Positions 5,552-6,997 of a DNA stretch of 6,997 bases are shown piece by piece. The stretch spans positions 1 through 6,997 of the forward strand of contig JARHYV010000007.1 of the NCBI GenBank assembly GCA_029258495.1. The letters run 5' to 3'. A program made the position numbers and the translations under genes. Below the pieces are notes generated by a model. That model did not search any database. It saw nothing but the letters and a program-made list of their open reading frames with translations, and was not told the origin of the DNA. Position 1 is the stretch's first letter. Every line of letters begins with the position of its first letter. Source of the stretch: Faecousia sp. (GTDB taxonomy: Bacteria > Bacillota > Clostridia > Oscillospirales > Oscillospiraceae).

Positions 5552-6970
5552 ATGTATCTGTACAACTCATTGTCCCATAAGAAAGAGCTTTTTAAGCCAA
5601 ATCACGAGAATATTGTAAAAATGTACACCTGCGGCCCCACGGTATACCACTATGCCCATATTGGCAACCTTCGTTCTTACATTATGGAGGATGTTCTGGA
5701 AAAGGCACTGCGCTACAGCGGCTACAATGTCAAGCGTGTTATGAACATCACAGATGTGGGTCATCTGGCCTCCGATGCAGATACAGGCGAAGACAAGATG
5801 GTCAAGGGTGCAAAGCGTGAGAACAAGTCTGTCATGGACATTGCAAAGTTTTATACGGATGCATTCTTCTCGGATTGCGAAAAGCTGAATATCAAGCGTC
5901 CTGATGTGGTAGAGCCGGCAACAAACTGCATTGATGAGTATATCAAGATCGTTTCCAGTCTGATCGATAAGGGGTTTGCTTATTTTGCCGGCGGAAATGT
6001 TTACTTTGATACATCCAAGCTGGATCAGTATTATGTGTTCAACGATCACAACGAGGATGATCTGGCGGTGGGCGTCCGGGAAGGCGTGGAAGAAGATCCC
6101 AACAAGCGCAACAAAAACGACTTTGTTCTGTGGTTTACCAAATCCAAGTTTGAAGATCAGGCGCTGAAATGGGACTCTCCTTGGGGCGTAGGTTATCCGG
6201 GCTGGCATATTGAGTGCTCCGGTATTTCCATCAAGCACTTGGGCGAAGATCTGGATATCCACTGCGGCGGTATTGATAATGCGTTCCCACATCACACCAA
6301 CGAGATCGCACAGTCGGAGAGCTATCTGGGACACAAGTGGTGCAATTACTGGTTCCATGTCCATCATCTGAACACGGATTCCGGCAAGATGTCCAAGTCT
6401 AAGGGGGAATTCCTCACGGTGAGTCTGCTTGAGCAGAAGGGCTACGACCCGATGGTTTATCGCCTGTTCTGCCTGCAGAGCCACTATCGCCGGAATCTTG
6501 TATTTTCTTGGGAAAATCTTGATAACGCAGCAGCGGCCTATGAAAAGTTGATCGCCAAAATCGCAGCGCTGAACGGAAATGGTGAAGAGGTAGATCAGAC
6601 CGTATTTGCTCAGCTGAAGGAGCGGTTCTCTAAGGCTTTGGATGGCGATTTGAACACCTCCGTGGCAGTTACTGCCCTGTATGATGTGCTGAAGGCAAAG
6701 ACCAATGATGCCACAAAACTGGCAGCATTGGCAGATTTTGATCAGGTGCTCAGTCTGAACCTGCTGTCCGCAGCCGATGTTATCCGCAAGAAACAGGCAG
6801 AGGAAGAGGCTGCAAGCGCTGATCCTGAAATCGATGCACTGGTTGCAGCAAGAACCGATGAGAAGAAGGCCAAGAATTTTGCAGAGGCTGACCGTATCCG
6901 TGACGAGCTGAAGTCCCGCGGCATCGAGATCATTGATACCCCTCAGGGTGCAAAGTGGAGAAAAGTATGA
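5552..6970 (+). CDS. cysS: Cysteinyl-tRNA synthetase
   Basis: CysS is a class I aminoacyl-tRNA synthetase that activates cysteine with ATP and charges tRNA-Cys. The 472-residue product is full length. The N-terminus has MYTCGPTVYHYAHIGN, with the zinc ligand C27 and the HIGH-type motif HIGN (36-39). The remaining zinc ligands are C222 (HIECSG), H247 and E251 (FPHHTNE), with spacing equal to that in the E. coli enzyme. The KMSKS loop is intact (279-283). The C-terminal anticodon-binding region ends with ADRIRDELKSRGIEI followed by DTPQGAKW, the family's usual finish. The ATG has AAAGGAGA at 5537-5544 before it and lies 2 nt after cysE. Placing the synthetase behind a leader that reads tRNA-Cys makes a simple feedback loop: low charging raises synthetase output. 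The next gene overlaps its stop codon by 4 nt (ATGA). Confidence 0.98.
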   Translation: MYLYNSLSHKKELFKPNHENIVKMYTCGPTVYHYAHIGNLRSYIMEDVLEKALRYSGYNVKRVMNITDVGHLASDADTGEDKMVKGAKRENKSVMDIAKFYTDAFFSDCEKLNIKRPDVVEPATNCIDEYIKIVSSLIDKGFAYFAGGNVYFDTSKLDQYYVFNDHNEDDLAVGVREGVEEDPNKRNKNDFVLWFTKSKFEDQALKWDSPWGVGYPGWHIECSGISIKHLGEDLDIHCGGIDNAFPHHTNEIAQSESYLGHKWCNYWFHVHHLNTDSGKMSKSKGEFLTVSLLEQKGYDPMVYRLFCLQSHYRRNLVFSWENLDNAAAAYEKLIAKIAALNGNGEEVDQTVFAQLKERFSKALDGDLNTSVAVTALYDVLKAKTNDATKLAALADFDQVLSLNLLSAADVIRKKQAEEEAASADPEIDALVAARTDEKKAKNFAEADRIRDELKSRGIEIIDTPQGAKWRKV

Positions 6971-6997
6971 AATTACTGATTCTGGATGGCAACAGTG
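6967..6997 (+). CDS. polA: N-terminus of probable DNA polymerase I, 3' end outside the window
   Basis: An ATG overlapping the cysS stop (ATGA) opens a frame that runs to the right edge and reads MKLLILDGNS. This matches the usual beginning of bacterial DNA polymerase I, whose 5'-3' exonuclease domain starts with a hydrophobic strand ending in Asp-Gly-Asn/His-Ser; the aspartate belongs to the metal-binding site. DNA polymerase I fills gaps and removes RNA primers in repair and lagging-strand synthesis. GGAG at 6957-6960 lies 6 nt before the ATG. Only ten residues are visible, so a stand-alone 5'-3' exonuclease or another PIN/FEN-like nuclease remains possible. The 4-nt overlap suggests translation coupled to cysS. 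Confidence 0.68.
   Translation, partial: MKLLILDGNS

Noticed and set aside
5567..6484. A 305-codon open frame on the minus strand inside cysS
   Set aside because: It is fully contained in cysS, has no matching promoter or ribosome binding site that I can see, and encodes no recognisable domain. It is best explained as a shadow of cysS codon use.
1..6997. Possible undescribed system, mobile element, CRISPR array or phage remnant
   Set aside because: Every coding stretch belongs to a recognised housekeeping family, base composition looks even by eye, and I saw no direct repeat arrays, terminal inverted repeats, integrase-like genes or att-like duplications.

Overview
The window shows an ordinary but information-rich housekeeping region of a low-to-mid GC Gram-positive bacterium. 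It is most likely a member of the Clostridia, perhaps an Oscillospiraceae/Ruminococcaceae gut anaerobe. That placement rests on three things: a tRNA-sensing T-box leader, strong AGGAGG-type ribosome binding sites, and a tightly packed gene order of a DUF1385 (YqhQ-like) gene followed by prmC, recA, recX, rimO and pgsA. It is inferred from gene order and protein style, not from a search. All genes lie on the + strand.

Region 1 (1-4645) looks like one transcription unit. It holds the tail of a YqhQ-like membrane protein gene, prmC (release-factor glutamine methyltransferase), recA (recombinase), recX (RecA modulator), rimO (ribosomal protein S12 methylthiotransferase) and pgsA (phosphatidylglycerophosphate synthase). 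Neighbouring genes overlap by 7-13 nt or are separated by only 2-4 nt, which suggests translational coupling. The unit ends in a strong intrinsic terminator just after pgsA. Functionally it mixes modification of the translation machinery (prmC, rimO), DNA recombination (recA, recX) and membrane lipid synthesis (pgsA).

Region 2 (4646-4934) is the only sizeable non-coding stretch. It holds a near-consensus sigma-A promoter with an extended -10, then a complete T-box riboswitch. Its Stem I, specifier loop, T-box bulge, antiterminator and terminator can all be traced. The specifier triplet reads UGC (Cys). The T-box bulge reads UGGA, which suits a tRNA with U at the discriminator position, as tRNA-Cys has. 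Two separate parts of the leader therefore point to uncharged tRNA-Cys.

Region 3 (4935-6997) is the unit controlled by that leader: cysE (serine O-acetyltransferase, which feeds cysteine synthesis), cysS (cysteinyl-tRNA synthetase, which uses cysteine) and, overlapping the cysS stop codon by 4 nt, the first ten codons of what looks like polA (DNA polymerase I). When tRNA-Cys is uncharged, both cysteine supply and tRNA charging would rise, and polA may rise with them.

I found no sign of a mobile element, CRISPR array, phage gene, toxin system or undescribed multigene system. The points most worth a second look are the Cys T-box, its possible reach into polA, and a recA gene inside an operon with no visible LexA box near it.
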